From an uncultured Collinsella sp. (GTDB lineage Bacteria > Actinomycetota > Coriobacteriia > Coriobacteriales > Coriobacteriaceae), in contig UQID01000002.1 of the NCBI GenBank assembly GCA_900541045.1, positions 62,001-126,000 on the forward strand: 64,000 bases of DNA. The letters run 5' to 3'. The translations under genes and the position numbers were made by a program. Shown here piece by piece: positions 1 to 7,359 of the stretch; position 1 is the stretch's first letter; each line of letters opens with the position of its first letter. A model generated the notes under the pieces. That model was given only the letters and a program-made list of their open reading frames with translations, had not been told where the DNA came from and ran no database searches.

Positions 1-31
1 CGGTAAGGTCGTGTACTCCGATGAGCGCTAA
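1..31 (+). CDS. purM: 3' end of a gene cut by the window edge, probably purM
   Basis: Reading from base 2, the frame gives Gly-Lys-Val-Val-Tyr-Ser-Asp-Glu-Arg and then TAA at 29-31. The purN start codon lies inside these last codons (11-base overlap). purM (AIR synthetase) directly upstream of purN is a common purine-operon order, so purM is the likely identity. The call rests on context; nine residues cannot prove it. Confidence 0.45.
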   Translation, partial: GKVVYSDER

Positions 32-722
32 CGAGCAGATGGCTGCCGCCGAGGGCCTGGACTTTGTGCCCTATACCCGTCCGACCGGTACCGATACGGC
101 TGAGCCGCTCAAGATCGGCGTGCTTATCAGCGGCTCCGGCACCAATCTGCAGGCGCTGATCGACCTGATCGCCGCGGATAAGCTCAATGCCTCAATTGAG
201 CTTGTGGTGTCGAGCCGTCCTTCGGCCAAGGGTCTGCAGCGTGCCGAGCGTGCGGGTATCCAGACGCTTACGCTGTCCAAGGATGTCTATGCCGACCCCA
301 TTGCCGCCGACGAGATCATCGCGCACGAGCTGCTCGAGCGCGGCTGCGAATATGTGGTCATGGCCGGTTACATGCGCATGGTGCATACGCCGCTGCTGGC
401 GGCGTTTCCCAACCGCGTGGTCAACTTACATCCGGCACTGCTGCCGAGCTTTACCGGCGCGCATGCGATCGACGATGCCTTTGCGCGCGGCGTCAAGGTG
501 ACCGGTGTGACCGTACATTTTGCCAACGAGATCTACGACAACGGCCCCATCATCGCCCAGCGCGCGCTGGCTGTCGAGGAAGGTTGGGATGTCGACACGC
601 TCGAGGAGCACATCCACGCGATTGAGCATGTGCTGTATCCCGAGGTCGTGCAGATGCTCGCCGACGGTCGCGTTCACGTGCTGGAGAGCGGCAAGGTCGC
701 AATTGATGCGTCTCGTGGCTAG
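21..722 (+). CDS. purN: Phosphoribosylglycinamide formyltransferase (GAR transformylase)
   Basis: Transfers a formyl group from 10-formyl-tetrahydrofolate to GAR, the third step of cytosolic IMP synthesis. The 233-residue protein shows the family N-terminus (KIGVLISGSGTNLQALID, about residues 31-48) and the catalytic triad of the PurN family: Asn135 and His137 in VNLHPALLPSF, and Asp173 in IYDNGPI. It carries about 30 extra residues before the usual start; the ATG at 21 overlaps the upstream gene end, so translational coupling is likely. A weak hairpin with a T-rich tail follows at 754-798. Identification is secure; the exact start is less certain. Confidence 0.95.
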   Translation: MSANEQMAAAEGLDFVPYTRPTGTDTAEPLKIGVLISGSGTNLQALIDLIAADKLNASIELVVSSRPSAKGLQRAERAGIQTLTLSKDVYADPIAADEIIAHELLERGCEYVVMAGYMRMVHTPLLAAFPNRVVNLHPALLPSFTGAHAIDDAFARGVKVTGVTVHFANEIYDNGPIIAQRALAVEEGWDVDTLEEHIHAIEHVLYPEVVQMLADGRVHVLESGKVAIDASRG

Positions 723-753
723 TAGCGCACAGTACAATTTAGCCGAGTAGTCA

Positions 754-798
754 GGGTGGTCATTGGCGCCAAGGCGCAAGTGGCCATCCTTTGTTTTA
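754..798 (+). terminator. Probable intrinsic terminator after purN
   Basis: GGGTGGTCATTGGCGCC pairs with GGCGCAAGTGGCCATCC through Watson-Crick and several G-U pairs, with a 2-base loop, and is followed by TTTGTTTTA. The position 32 bases after the purN stop fits a terminator. The stem is imperfect, so confidence is moderate. Confidence 0.55.
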
Positions 799-802
799 GG
801 TA

Positions 803-854
803 GTCACCTGCGACGTTCTTCAGTGACTAGTCGTTAAAGAACGTCGCAGGTGAC
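803..854. repeat. Perfect 18-bp inverted repeat in the leader of the PTS IIA gene
   Basis: Arms 803-820 (GTCACCTGCGACGTTCTT) and 837-854 are exact reverse complements, separated by a 16-base loop that itself contains the palindrome GACTAGTC. The right arm ends 20 bases before the ATG at 875. There is no T-run after it, so it is more like a leader hairpin or operator than a terminator. Function unknown. Confidence 0.8.
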
Positions 855-874
855 AAGGTGAGAGAGGTGGGCCC

Positions 875-1339
875 ATGGCGGATAACGAAGCATTGTTTAC
901 GCCTGAGCTGGTGTTTTTTGATTGGGAGTGCGTGTCGCCGGGCGAGGTGTTTGCGCGGCTCGAGGGTGAGCTTGCCCCGCGCGGCTACATTGCCGAGGGT
1001 TGGCTCAACGCCGTCCGCACGCGCGAGGACGCCTATCCCACGGGTCTCGCTATGCCGGCGGCAAACATCGCCATTCCGCATACCGATCCGGGATTTGTGG
1101 CCAAGCCCTATATCGCGGTGGTAAAGCCCGCCGCACCTGTGACGTTCAACGCGATGGCGGGCATGGGCGCCCCGGTGCCGGCGCAGATCGTCATCAACCT
1201 GGGCATTGCCGAGCCGGGCGGTCAGGTCGAGGCACTTCAGGCGCTCATGAATATCTTTATGGATGCCGACGCTGCAGCCGATGTACTCGGCCAAACCATG
1301 CCGCAGGGCATGGTCGACGCCATCCGTCGACACTTTTAA
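875..1339 (+). CDS. PTS sugar transporter subunit IIA (fructose/galactitol type)
   Basis: A 154-residue single-domain EIIA of the PTS_EIIA_2 fold, a cytosolic phosphocarrier that passes phosphate from HPr to a IIB component. The phosphorylated histidine is most likely His69 in ANIAIPHTDP, the family's active-site motif. The closest kind by memory is the galactitol (GatA-like) IIA. No IIB or IIC gene lies next to it, so its partner is elsewhere or it works as a regulatory IIA. The ATG at 875 has AGAGAGG upstream at good spacing. An 18-bp perfect inverted repeat sits in its leader. Confidence 0.85.
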   Translation: MADNEALFTPELVFFDWECVSPGEVFARLEGELAPRGYIAEGWLNAVRTREDAYPTGLAMPAANIAIPHTDPGFVAKPYIAVVKPAAPVTFNAMAGMGAPVPAQIVINLGIAEPGGQVEALQALMNIFMDADAAADVLGQTMPQGMVDAIRRHF

Positions 1340-1525
1340 GGCCGGCACTGGGGACCGTCCCTAACCGCCGGCAGAAAAGGAACGTCCCTAACTGCCAACT
1401 GCCAGACCTGTCCCCTTTGCACCAAAATGGTGCAGATTAACCTGTCCCCCATGCACCAGGTGTGCCGCGGGGGCTGCGTTGTGACACAATGGCGTTTGTT
1501 CGATTCGTGATGCGAAAGGCCAAAC
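1340..1525. other. Intergenic region with GTCCCTAAC / CCTGTCCCC repeats
   Basis: No gene seen. The stretch contains two GTCCCTAAC-like copies (about 1357 and 1384), two CCTGTCCCC copies (about 1410 and 1441) and a small TGCACC/GGTGCA hairpin. These resemble the core of other intergenic hairpins in this window. The promoter of the downstream foldase gene probably lies in the last 60 bases, but I cannot place it confidently. Confidence 0.5.
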
Positions 1526-2746
1526 ATGGCAAACAAGAAAAAGAACCCCGAGGCCGCGCCGTCGCCCGAGCAACGGTCCCGCGCTGCCTCCAGCTCTCGT
1601 AAGAAGCAGCGCAAGACGTACGTGTCTAAGACCGTCAAGATCGTCCTGGTGGTTATCGGCGTGCTGGCAATGCTGCTTTCCGTCTCGGCCATGGCATGCT
1701 CCGGTCTCATGTCGCAGGCAGAGGATACCTCGAGCTACAAGATTACCGGCGGTGTCGCCGCCACCATCAACGGCACCAACCTCACCGAGGACACCGTAAC
1801 CAAGCAGATCATGAGCATGCGCACGTCCTACGGTTACACCAAGGACAAGGACTGGGCGCAGTATCTGGTCGACAACGACCTGACGCCCAAGAAGTACCGC
1901 AAACAGCTCATCGATTCCTACACGCAGCAGATTCTGCTCCAGCAGGCGCAGAAGGAAAACGGCGTGACGGTGTCGGACGAGGAGGTCGAGAAGGCATGGA
2001 AGGACGCGTGCAAGAGCGCGGGCGGTGCCAAGGCCTTTAAGAAGACCCTTAAGACCTACGGCTATACCGAGGACACCTACAAGGACTCGCTCAAGGAGAA
2101 CCTGGCACAGCAAAAGCTTAAGGACGCCGTGGCGCCCACCAGTAAGCCCAAGGACAGTGAGATCGTCGATTACATCAACGAGAACCTGTCTAACTACAAC
2201 GATGCCCGCCGCTCGTCGAACATCCTGATCAAGGTTGATTCCGACGCATCTGACGAGGACAAGGCCGCCGCCAAGGCCAAGGCGCAGGAGTGCCTGGACA
2301 AAATCAACTCCGGCGAGCTGAGCTTTGAGGACGCCGTGAAGCAGTATTCCGATGACACCGGCTCCAAGGAGAAGAAGGGCGATGTTGGCTGGGACAAGCT
2401 CACCACCTTCGTCGACAGCTACCAGGCGGCGCTCGAGGGACTCAACAAGGGCGATGTGAGCGACGTGATCGAGTCGACGTACGGTTACCACGTCATCAAG
2501 TGCACCGACTACTTCCATGTCGATAGCCAGGTCGATGACATCAAGCAGGTACCCAAGGACATCAAGAAGTATATTTCCAACGTGGTGAAGACGCAGGCGG
2601 CCAGCACTGCATACAGCGAGTGGCTGGAACAGTACAAGAAGGACGCCGACATCACCGTCAACCCCATGCCCAAGGACGTACCGTACAACGTCAGCCTGAA
2701 GGGCGTCACCAAGAGTTCGACCGACGATTCGTCGACGACTGAGTAA
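1526..2746 (+). CDS. Membrane-anchored SurA/PpiC-type peptidyl-prolyl isomerase
   Basis: Predicted extracytoplasmic folding factor. The 406-residue protein has a basic cytoplasmic tail (about 1-36), one membrane segment (about 37-58), a SurA-like helical domain (about 75-205) and a parvulin rotamase domain (about 210-320) with the typical KKGDVGW and YGYHVIK elements. The C-terminal tail is Ser/Thr/Asp-rich. It resembles PrsA-like foldases; the sequence around Ala-Met-Ala-Cys after the membrane segment is a poor lipobox, so I prefer a transmembrane anchor to a lipoprotein. The large number of secreted surface proteins in the window gives it plausible clients. Confidence 0.88.
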   Translation: MANKKKNPEAAPSPEQRSRAASSSRKKQRKTYVSKTVKIVLVVIGVLAMLLSVSAMACSGLMSQAEDTSSYKITGGVAATINGTNLTEDTVTKQIMSMRTSYGYTKDKDWAQYLVDNDLTPKKYRKQLIDSYTQQILLQQAQKENGVTVSDEEVEKAWKDACKSAGGAKAFKKTLKTYGYTEDTYKDSLKENLAQQKLKDAVAPTSKPKDSEIVDYINENLSNYNDARRSSNILIKVDSDASDEDKAAAKAKAQECLDKINSGELSFEDAVKQYSDDTGSKEKKGDVGWDKLTTFVDSYQAALEGLNKGDVSDVIESTYGYHVIKCTDYFHVDSQVDDIKQVPKDIKKYISNVVKTQAASTAYSEWLEQYKKDADITVNPMPKDVPYNVSLKGVTKSSTDDSSTTE

Positions 2747-2800
2747 TCATGGGGCGGTGCTCATGCGAGTGCCGCCCACACTATTAAGGAGGATTTGCAG

Positions 2801-3244
2801 ATGACCAACGAAGAGCTGCAGCAGGAAATGATCGCCGCCATGAAGGCCAAGGATAAGGTTCGCCTGTCCATCATTCGCCAGGTCAAGGCCGAGGTGAAGA
2901 ATATCGAGGTTAACGAGCGCCGCGACGTGACCGAGGAAGACGTCAACAACATGATCAAGCGTCTGATTAAGCAGACGAGCGAGACGCTGGAGATGTCCAT
3001 TAAGGCCGGTACCGACCAGGACCGTACTGACAACCTGACCGAGCAGGTCAAGATTCTGGAGAGTCTGCTGCCCGCGCAGGTTTCGGGCGAGGAGCTCGAG
3101 GCCCTGATCGAGCAGGTCATCGCCGAGCTGGGCGCCACGTCCAAGAAGCAGATGGGCCAGGTCATGGGGGCACTCGGCAAGGCCACCGGCGGCAACTTCG
3201 ATAAGCCTGCCGCGGCAAAGATCGTCGGCGCCAAACTCGCGTAA
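2801..3244 (+). CDS. GatB/YqeY domain protein
   Basis: A 147-residue cytosolic protein of the YqeY family, related to the tail domain of the GatB amidotransferase subunit that contacts tRNA. It is entirely helical-looking, starting MTNEELQQEMIAAMKAKD and ending in the family's GKATGGNFDKPAAAKIV segment. The start at 2801 was chosen because AAGGAGG ends at 2792, 8 bases upstream; an earlier TTG at 2795 is too close to that site. Its biological role in bacteria is not well defined. Two hairpins follow, of which the second looks like a terminator. Confidence 0.9.
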   Translation: MTNEELQQEMIAAMKAKDKVRLSIIRQVKAEVKNIEVNERRDVTEEDVNNMIKRLIKQTSETLEMSIKAGTDQDRTDNLTEQVKILESLLPAQVSGEELEALIEQVIAELGATSKKQMGQVMGALGKATGGNFDKPAAAKIVGAKLA

Positions 3245-3247
3245 TTT

Positions 3248-3275
3248 GTTACGCGGTTTTACCAAACCGCGTAAC
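3248..3275. repeat. 12-bp perfect hairpin after the YqeY gene
   Basis: GTTACGCGGTTT and AAACCGCGTAAC (4-base loop) form a perfect stem starting 4 bases after the stop codon. It lacks a T-run, so it may stabilise the transcript end rather than terminate. Confidence 0.7.
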
Positions 3276-3323
3276 GGCTCGACGCTGCAAACCCGTACAC
3301 GCGGCAATCAGACGTTCAATTTC

Positions 3324-3358
3324 AAGGGCGCGACCAGAAGGTCAGCGCCCTTTCATTT
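3324..3358 (+). terminator. Probable intrinsic terminator of the YqeY transcript
   Basis: AAGGGCGC (3324-3331) pairs with GCGCCCTT (3345-3352), followed by TTCATTT. Stem of 8 bp, loop of 13 bases. Confidence 0.65.
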
Positions 3359-3430
3359 CACGTCACCTTGCTCGCGTGTACGGGTTTTCGCTGGCTTATG
3401 CTCAACAAGGGCGGTTGTATTATTTTGGCG

Positions 3431-3497
3431 CTCATTGGGGACAGACTTAAATGAGTGCTCAATGAGCGGGTACTCATTTAAGTCTGTCCCCAATGAG
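3431..3497. repeat. Perfect 26-bp inverted repeat with GGGGACAG core
   Basis: Arms 3431-3456 and 3472-3497 are exact reverse complements over 26 bases, with a 15-base loop containing GCTCAATGAGC, itself palindromic. The arm contains GGGGACAGACTTAAATGAG, related to the GGGACAGG core of other intergenic hairpins here. It lies between the YqeY terminator and the amino-acid transporter operon. Confidence 0.85.
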
Positions 3498-3603
3498 TGG
3501 GTGGAAGGTTGCGGGTTCTTTACGGGAATGTAGTGTGGGCTGCGGAAACGTGGTTCTTTCCGTACAATAGTTCAACTCGTGTAAACGCAGGGAAGGGACA
3601 TTC

Positions 3604-4335
3604 ATGGCAGACATGATCGAGATCAAGCATCTCAACAAGTACTTTGGCGACCTGCATGTGCTCAAAGATATCAATCTCACCGTCAAGCGCGGCGAGAAGC
3701 TCGTAATGATCGGGCCTTCCGGTTCGGGTAAGTCGACGCTCATCCGTTGCGTCGATTATCTGGAGGAGCCCACATCGGGCGAGGTCGTCATCGACGGTAC
3801 GCCGCTCACCAAAAAGAATCACCTGGAGATGGCTCGCAAGTACAGCTCCATGGTGTTTCAGCAGTTCAACCTGTATCCCAACATGACGGTGCTGGGCAAC
3901 CTGACGCTCGCGCCCATCAAGCTGCAAAAGAAGAGCAAGGAGGAGGCGACCGAGATCGCCATCGCCGCGCTCAAGCGCGTCGGCATGGCGCATAAGGCCG
4001 GCGAGTATCCGCAGAATCTCTCGGGCGGTCAGCAGCAGCGCATCGCCATCGCCCGTGCCCTGTGCACCAAGCAGCCCATCATCCTGTTTGACGAGCCGAC
4101 CTCGGCGCTCGACCCCGAGATGGTCCAGGAGGTTCTGGACGTTATGATTGAGCTCGCGCAGGAGGACATCACCATGATCTGCGTGACGCACGAGATGGGC
4201 TTTGCGCGCCAGGTGGCCGACCGCGTCATCTTTATGGAGGACGGCCGCATTCTGGAGGAGGGCACGCCCGAGCACTTCTTCGATAACCCCGAGAACCCGC
4301 GCTGCCGCGAGTTCCTGTCCAAGATTTTGCACTAG
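3604..4335 (+). CDS. Polar amino-acid ABC transporter, ATP-binding protein (GlnQ type)
   Basis: Cytosolic ATPase driving uptake of a polar amino acid with the three genes that follow. The 243-residue protein has Walker A GPSGSGKST (37-45), a Q-loop near FQQFN (85-89), the signature LSGGQQQR (139-146), Walker B ending IILFDEP (159-165) with the D-loop SALDP, and the H-loop CVTHEMGFA. These details and the length match the GlnQ/HisP family. It is the first gene of a four-gene operon; the next start is 8 bases after its stop. The substrate cannot be read from the ATPase. Confidence 0.95.
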   Translation: MADMIEIKHLNKYFGDLHVLKDINLTVKRGEKLVMIGPSGSGKSTLIRCVDYLEEPTSGEVVIDGTPLTKKNHLEMARKYSSMVFQQFNLYPNMTVLGNLTLAPIKLQKKSKEEATEIAIAALKRVGMAHKAGEYPQNLSGGQQQRIAIARALCTKQPIILFDEPTSALDPEMVQEVLDVMIELAQEDITMICVTHEMGFARQVADRVIFMEDGRILEEGTPEHFFDNPENPRCREFLSKILH

Positions 4336-4343
4336 GCGCGGTG

Positions 4344-5219
4344 ATGGACATGACGGATATGACGAGGGCGGCCGTGTCGCGCCGTCGCTTTTTGCAGCTG
4401 GCTGGCGCCGGCATGCTTGCGCTGACGGGGACCGCGCTTGCCGGTTGCGGCCACTCCACCAGCGGCGAGGGCTCTGACAAGGGGTCCAAGCTTGCGGCCA
4501 TCAAGTCGCGTGGCCATCTGAATGCCGGCGTTAAGAAGGACGTTCCCGGCTATGGCTATTACGACACCGCCAAGGGCCGCTTTGAGGGCATGGAAGTCGA
4601 TTTGTGCTACCAGATCGCCGCTGCCGTCTTTGGCGTGAGCTACAAGGAGGCCCGTTCCCAGGAGCTTGTCGAGTTTACCGACGTAACGCCCAAGACGCGC
4701 GGCCCGCTGATCGATAACGGCCAGCTCGATGTGGTCGCGGCGACCTACACCATCACCGACGAGCGCAAGAAGAGCTGGGATTTCTCGACGCCGTACCGCA
4801 CCGACTACGTGGGACTCATGGTCAAGAAGCGTTCGGGCTTTACCTCGATTGAGGACCTGGACGGCAAGGTCATCGGCGTGAGCCAGGGTGCTACTACGCA
4901 GGGCCTGATCGAGCAGATGATCAAGGACAACGGCTTTAGCTGCAAGCCCGAGTTTAGGGCCTTTAGCGGCTACCCCATCATCAAGAGTTCGCTCGACGCC
5001 GGCAATATCGACGTCTTTGCCATGGACCGCTCCACGCTGGCCGGTTACATGAACGAGACCGTTGAGCTGCTGCAGCCCGAGGTCAAGTTTGGCGAGCAGG
5101 GCTACGGCGTGGCGACCAAGAAGGGCTGCGACCTTTCGGCCGTGGTCGATCAGGTGATATGCGATCGCCTGGCCGACGGCTGGCTCGACCAGGAGGTCAA
5201 GACCTGGGGTCTTGTATAG
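4344..5219 (+). CDS. Amino-acid ABC transporter substrate-binding lipoprotein (Tat-type signal)
   Basis: Extracellular solute-binding protein (SBP_bac_3 family) for the transporter encoded around it. The N-terminus has a twin-arginine motif (SRRRFLQ, residues 12-18), a hydrophobic stretch and a lipobox LAGC with Cys35 as the lipid-modified residue, so it is probably exported folded by Tat and anchored as a lipoprotein. The mature part has family features such as KSRGHLNAGVK, FEGMEVDLCYQIA, and the Arg/Asp-containing ligand loops. GTG at 4341, ATG at 4344 and ATG at 4350 are all possible starts. Glutamate, glutamine or aspartate are likely substrates, but this is not shown. Confidence 0.92.
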   Translation: MDMTDMTRAAVSRRRFLQLAGAGMLALTGTALAGCGHSTSGEGSDKGSKLAAIKSRGHLNAGVKKDVPGYGYYDTAKGRFEGMEVDLCYQIAAAVFGVSYKEARSQELVEFTDVTPKTRGPLIDNGQLDVVAATYTITDERKKSWDFSTPYRTDYVGLMVKKRSGFTSIEDLDGKVIGVSQGATTQGLIEQMIKDNGFSCKPEFRAFSGYPIIKSSLDAGNIDVFAMDRSTLAGYMNETVELLQPEVKFGEQGYGVATKKGCDLSAVVDQVICDRLADGWLDQEVKTWGLV

Positions 5220-5244
5220 GCGGATCGTCCAAGGAAGGAATCAA

Positions 5245-5991
5245 ATGCTCGAAGGATTATTTGACGCCGACCGTTGGTCGACGACATTTCAAAACATGGG
5301 GCCCTTCTGGGAGGGCTTTGGCGTGACGCTGCAGGTGGTCGTTGCCGGTCTGCTGCTGTCGCTGGTGCTGGGCACGCTGCTGGGCGTGTTCTCTACCACT
5401 CGCTCGCGCGTGCTGCGCGCCATAAGCCGCGTGTACGTTGAGTTTTACCAGAACACCCCGTTGCCCGTGCAGGTGCTCTTTATGTACATGGCCGGTCCGC
5501 AGTTTTTGCAGGCCATAACCGGTGCCGACCAGCCGGTGCGTATCGCGCCGTTCGTGCTGGGCTTCTTGGGTGTGGGCCTGTATCACGTGGCCTACATTTC
5601 GGAGGTCATCCGCACCGGTATCGAGGCCGTTCCGCGCGGTCAGATGGAGGCGGCCCAGAGCCAGGGCTTTACCCGTGCGCAGGCGTACTGGTACATCGTG
5701 CTGCCCCAGACGTTCAAGATCATTCTGCCGCCGCTGTGTAACCAGGCGCTCAACCTGGTCAAGAACACGTCGGTGCTGGCGCTCGTGGCCGGCGGCGACC
5801 TTATGTACCGTTCCGACAACTTTGTGAGTCTGTACGGTTACCTGCAGGGATACATCGTCTGCTGCCTTATGTACTTCATCATCTGCTTTCCGCTCGCCAT
5901 GCTGGTGCAGTGGCTCGAGCGCCGCTCCAAGGAGCGTCCGCGCGGCGTGGGCCTGGCCGAGCTGGGGCTCGACAACGTAGAGGAGGCCTAG
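5245..5991 (+). CDS. Amino-acid ABC transporter permease (first of two)
   Basis: Inner-membrane permease of the HisM/GlnP family (248 residues) with about five membrane helices and the EAA loop (EAAQSQGFTRAQAYWYIVLPQ) that docks the ATPase. The start at 5245 is preferred because AAGGAAGG lies 5-12 bases upstream; the reading frame also opens further up, but that would overlap the previous gene and lacks a good site. It forms a heterodimer with the next gene product. Confidence 0.93.
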   Translation: MLEGLFDADRWSTTFQNMGPFWEGFGVTLQVVVAGLLLSLVLGTLLGVFSTTRSRVLRAISRVYVEFYQNTPLPVQVLFMYMAGPQFLQAITGADQPVRIAPFVLGFLGVGLYHVAYISEVIRTGIEAVPRGQMEAAQSQGFTRAQAYWYIVLPQTFKIILPPLCNQALNLVKNTSVLALVAGGDLMYRSDNFVSLYGYLQGYIVCCLMYFIICFPLAMLVQWLERRSKERPRGVGLAELGLDNVEEA

Positions 5992-5994
5992 CGC

Positions 5995-6633
5995 ATGGAA
6001 ATCTTCAACGCGACCAACCTGCTCTACATTTGGGGCGGCTTTGTTAAGACGATCGAGATCTCGGCGCTGTCGATCTTTTTCTCGCTCATCTTTGGCACGG
6101 TGCTGGCGCTCGTTAAAAGCTATGCGCCCCGCCCGTTCCGTATTTTGGTGAGCGCCTATATCGAGCTGTTCCGCTGCACGCCGAACCTGCTGTGGATCCT
6201 GTTTATCTACTTTACGGTGCAGGGTTTGGACATTGTGATTTCGACCATCGCCTTCACGCTGTTTACCAGCGCTGTTATGGCTGAGATTGTGCGCGGCGGC
6301 CTCAACTCGATTCCGCGCGGCCAGTTTGAGGCGGCGCAGAGCCAGGGCTTCGGCTTCTTTGCCACCATGCGCTACATCATTCTGCCGCAGACATTTAAGA
6401 CGATCATTCCGGCGCTGTTTAGCCAGTGCACGACCGTCATCAAGGACAGCTCGTATCTTTCGGGCATTAACGTGGCCGAGCTCATGTACACGGCAAACGT
6501 CGTGATGGCCCACGCGATCGATCTGTCGCAGGTGCTTATGCTCTACGGCCTGGTGTTTGCGATGTACTTTGTGCTCAACTTTGGTATCTCGTTGCTGGTT
6601 CGCGCATATCAGAGGCGAATGGTGGCAGCGTAG
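5995..6633 (+). CDS. Amino-acid ABC transporter permease (second of two)
   Basis: A 212-residue HisM/GlnP-family permease with about five helices and its own EAA loop (EAAQSQGFGFFATMRYIILPQ). It starts 3 bases after the stop of the previous permease, so translation is coupled. Two dissimilar permeases in one operon indicate a heterodimeric channel. Confidence 0.93.
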   Translation: MEIFNATNLLYIWGGFVKTIEISALSIFFSLIFGTVLALVKSYAPRPFRILVSAYIELFRCTPNLLWILFIYFTVQGLDIVISTIAFTLFTSAVMAEIVRGGLNSIPRGQFEAAQSQGFGFFATMRYIILPQTFKTIIPALFSQCTTVIKDSSYLSGINVAELMYTANVVMAHAIDLSQVLMLYGLVFAMYFVLNFGISLLVRAYQRRMVAA

Positions 6634-6635
6634 AA

Positions 6636-6664
6636 TGTGGCAAAGGGACAGCCCCTTTGTCACA
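6636..6664. repeat. Hairpin with AAAGGGACAG core before the kinase-like gene
   Basis: TGTGGCAAAGGG (6636-6647) pairs with CCCTTTGTCACA (6653-6664) with one G-U pair and a 5-base loop. It begins just after the permease stop and ends 17 bases before the next ATG. It may separate the transporter operon from the next gene. It belongs to the GGGACAG hairpin group. Confidence 0.65.
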
Positions 6665-6681
6665 TAGAGAAAGGAATCGCG

Positions 6682-7305
6682 ATGAGCGATCTGGAGAACA
6701 AGAAGAGTCCTGTGGTCATTACCATCGCGCGCGACTTTGGTGCCGAGGGCCACGAGATCGGACGCATCCTCGCCAACGAGTTGGGGATTCCGCTGTACGA
6801 CAACGAGCTGCTGGTGCGTGCGTCGCTGCGCGCGGGCGAGTCGCTCGACAAGATGGCTGCCTACGACGAGCGCCTGGCCGTGGAGAATATGGCGTTTCTG
6901 CCCGACCGCTACGATGCACGTTCGTACTCGGACAAGTTGTTCCAAAAGATGAGCCAGGTGATTTTGGATCTGGGCGAGACCGAGAGCTGCATTATCGAAG
7001 GCCGTCTGTCCGATTACCTGCTGCGTAACAATCCCAACCACATTGCCGTGTTGGTGACCGCACCCTTTGAGGACCGCGTCGAGATCGTGCGCAAGAAGCG
7101 CGGCCTTAACAAAAAGAAGGGCGCCAAGCTGGTCAAGCAGCAGCAGAAGGCGCGCGAGGCGTTCTATAAGCGCTACAGCGCCGGAAAGTGGAAGATGACG
7201 AGTGGCAAGGACATCGTCGTCAACCGCGCCAAGCTGGGCCGCGAGGGCTGCAAAGATGTCATCGCCGCTGCCTACCGCTACAAGGTAGCGCAGCTCGAAG
7301 GCTAG
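6682..7305 (+). CDS. Cytidylate-kinase-like family protein
   Basis: A 207-residue cytosolic protein of the Cytidylate_kin2-like family. It starts with a nucleotide-kinase-type N-terminus (VVITIARDFGAEGHEIGRILA, about residues 10-30) in which the P-loop is of the relaxed form seen in this family, and has a segment SCIIEGRLSDYLLRN like the base-binding part of CMP kinases. The true substrate of this family is not established to my knowledge. The ATG at 6682 has AGAAAGGA upstream. A strong terminator follows at 7315-7359. Confidence 0.82.
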   Translation: MSDLENKKSPVVITIARDFGAEGHEIGRILANELGIPLYDNELLVRASLRAGESLDKMAAYDERLAVENMAFLPDRYDARSYSDKLFQKMSQVILDLGETESCIIEGRLSDYLLRNNPNHIAVLVTAPFEDRVEIVRKKRGLNKKKGAKLVKQQQKAREAFYKRYSAGKWKMTSGKDIVVNRAKLGREGCKDVIAAAYRYKVAQLEG

Positions 7306-7314
7306 CCGATCAAT

Positions 7315-7359
7315 AACCACCACAAAGGGGACAGGCACCTTTGCGGTGGTTTTTGTTTT
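7315..7359 (+). terminator. Intrinsic terminator with GGACAGGCA loop
   Basis: AACCACCACAAAGG (7315-7328) pairs with CCTTTGCGGTGGTT (7338-7351) with one mismatch, and is followed by TTTTGTTTT. The loop GGACAGGCA links it to the GGGACAGG hairpin group. It serves the kinase-like gene and lies just beyond the end of the convergent regulator gene. Confidence 0.8.

Noticed and set aside
3246..3533. 95-residue open frame after the YqeY gene
   Set aside because: It covers two hairpins and a perfect 26-bp inverted repeat and has no homologue I can recognise.
5257..7338. 693-residue minus-strand open frame
   Set aside because: Antisense to two ABC permeases and a kinase-like gene with clear motifs and ribosome binding sites; composition typical of shadow frames.
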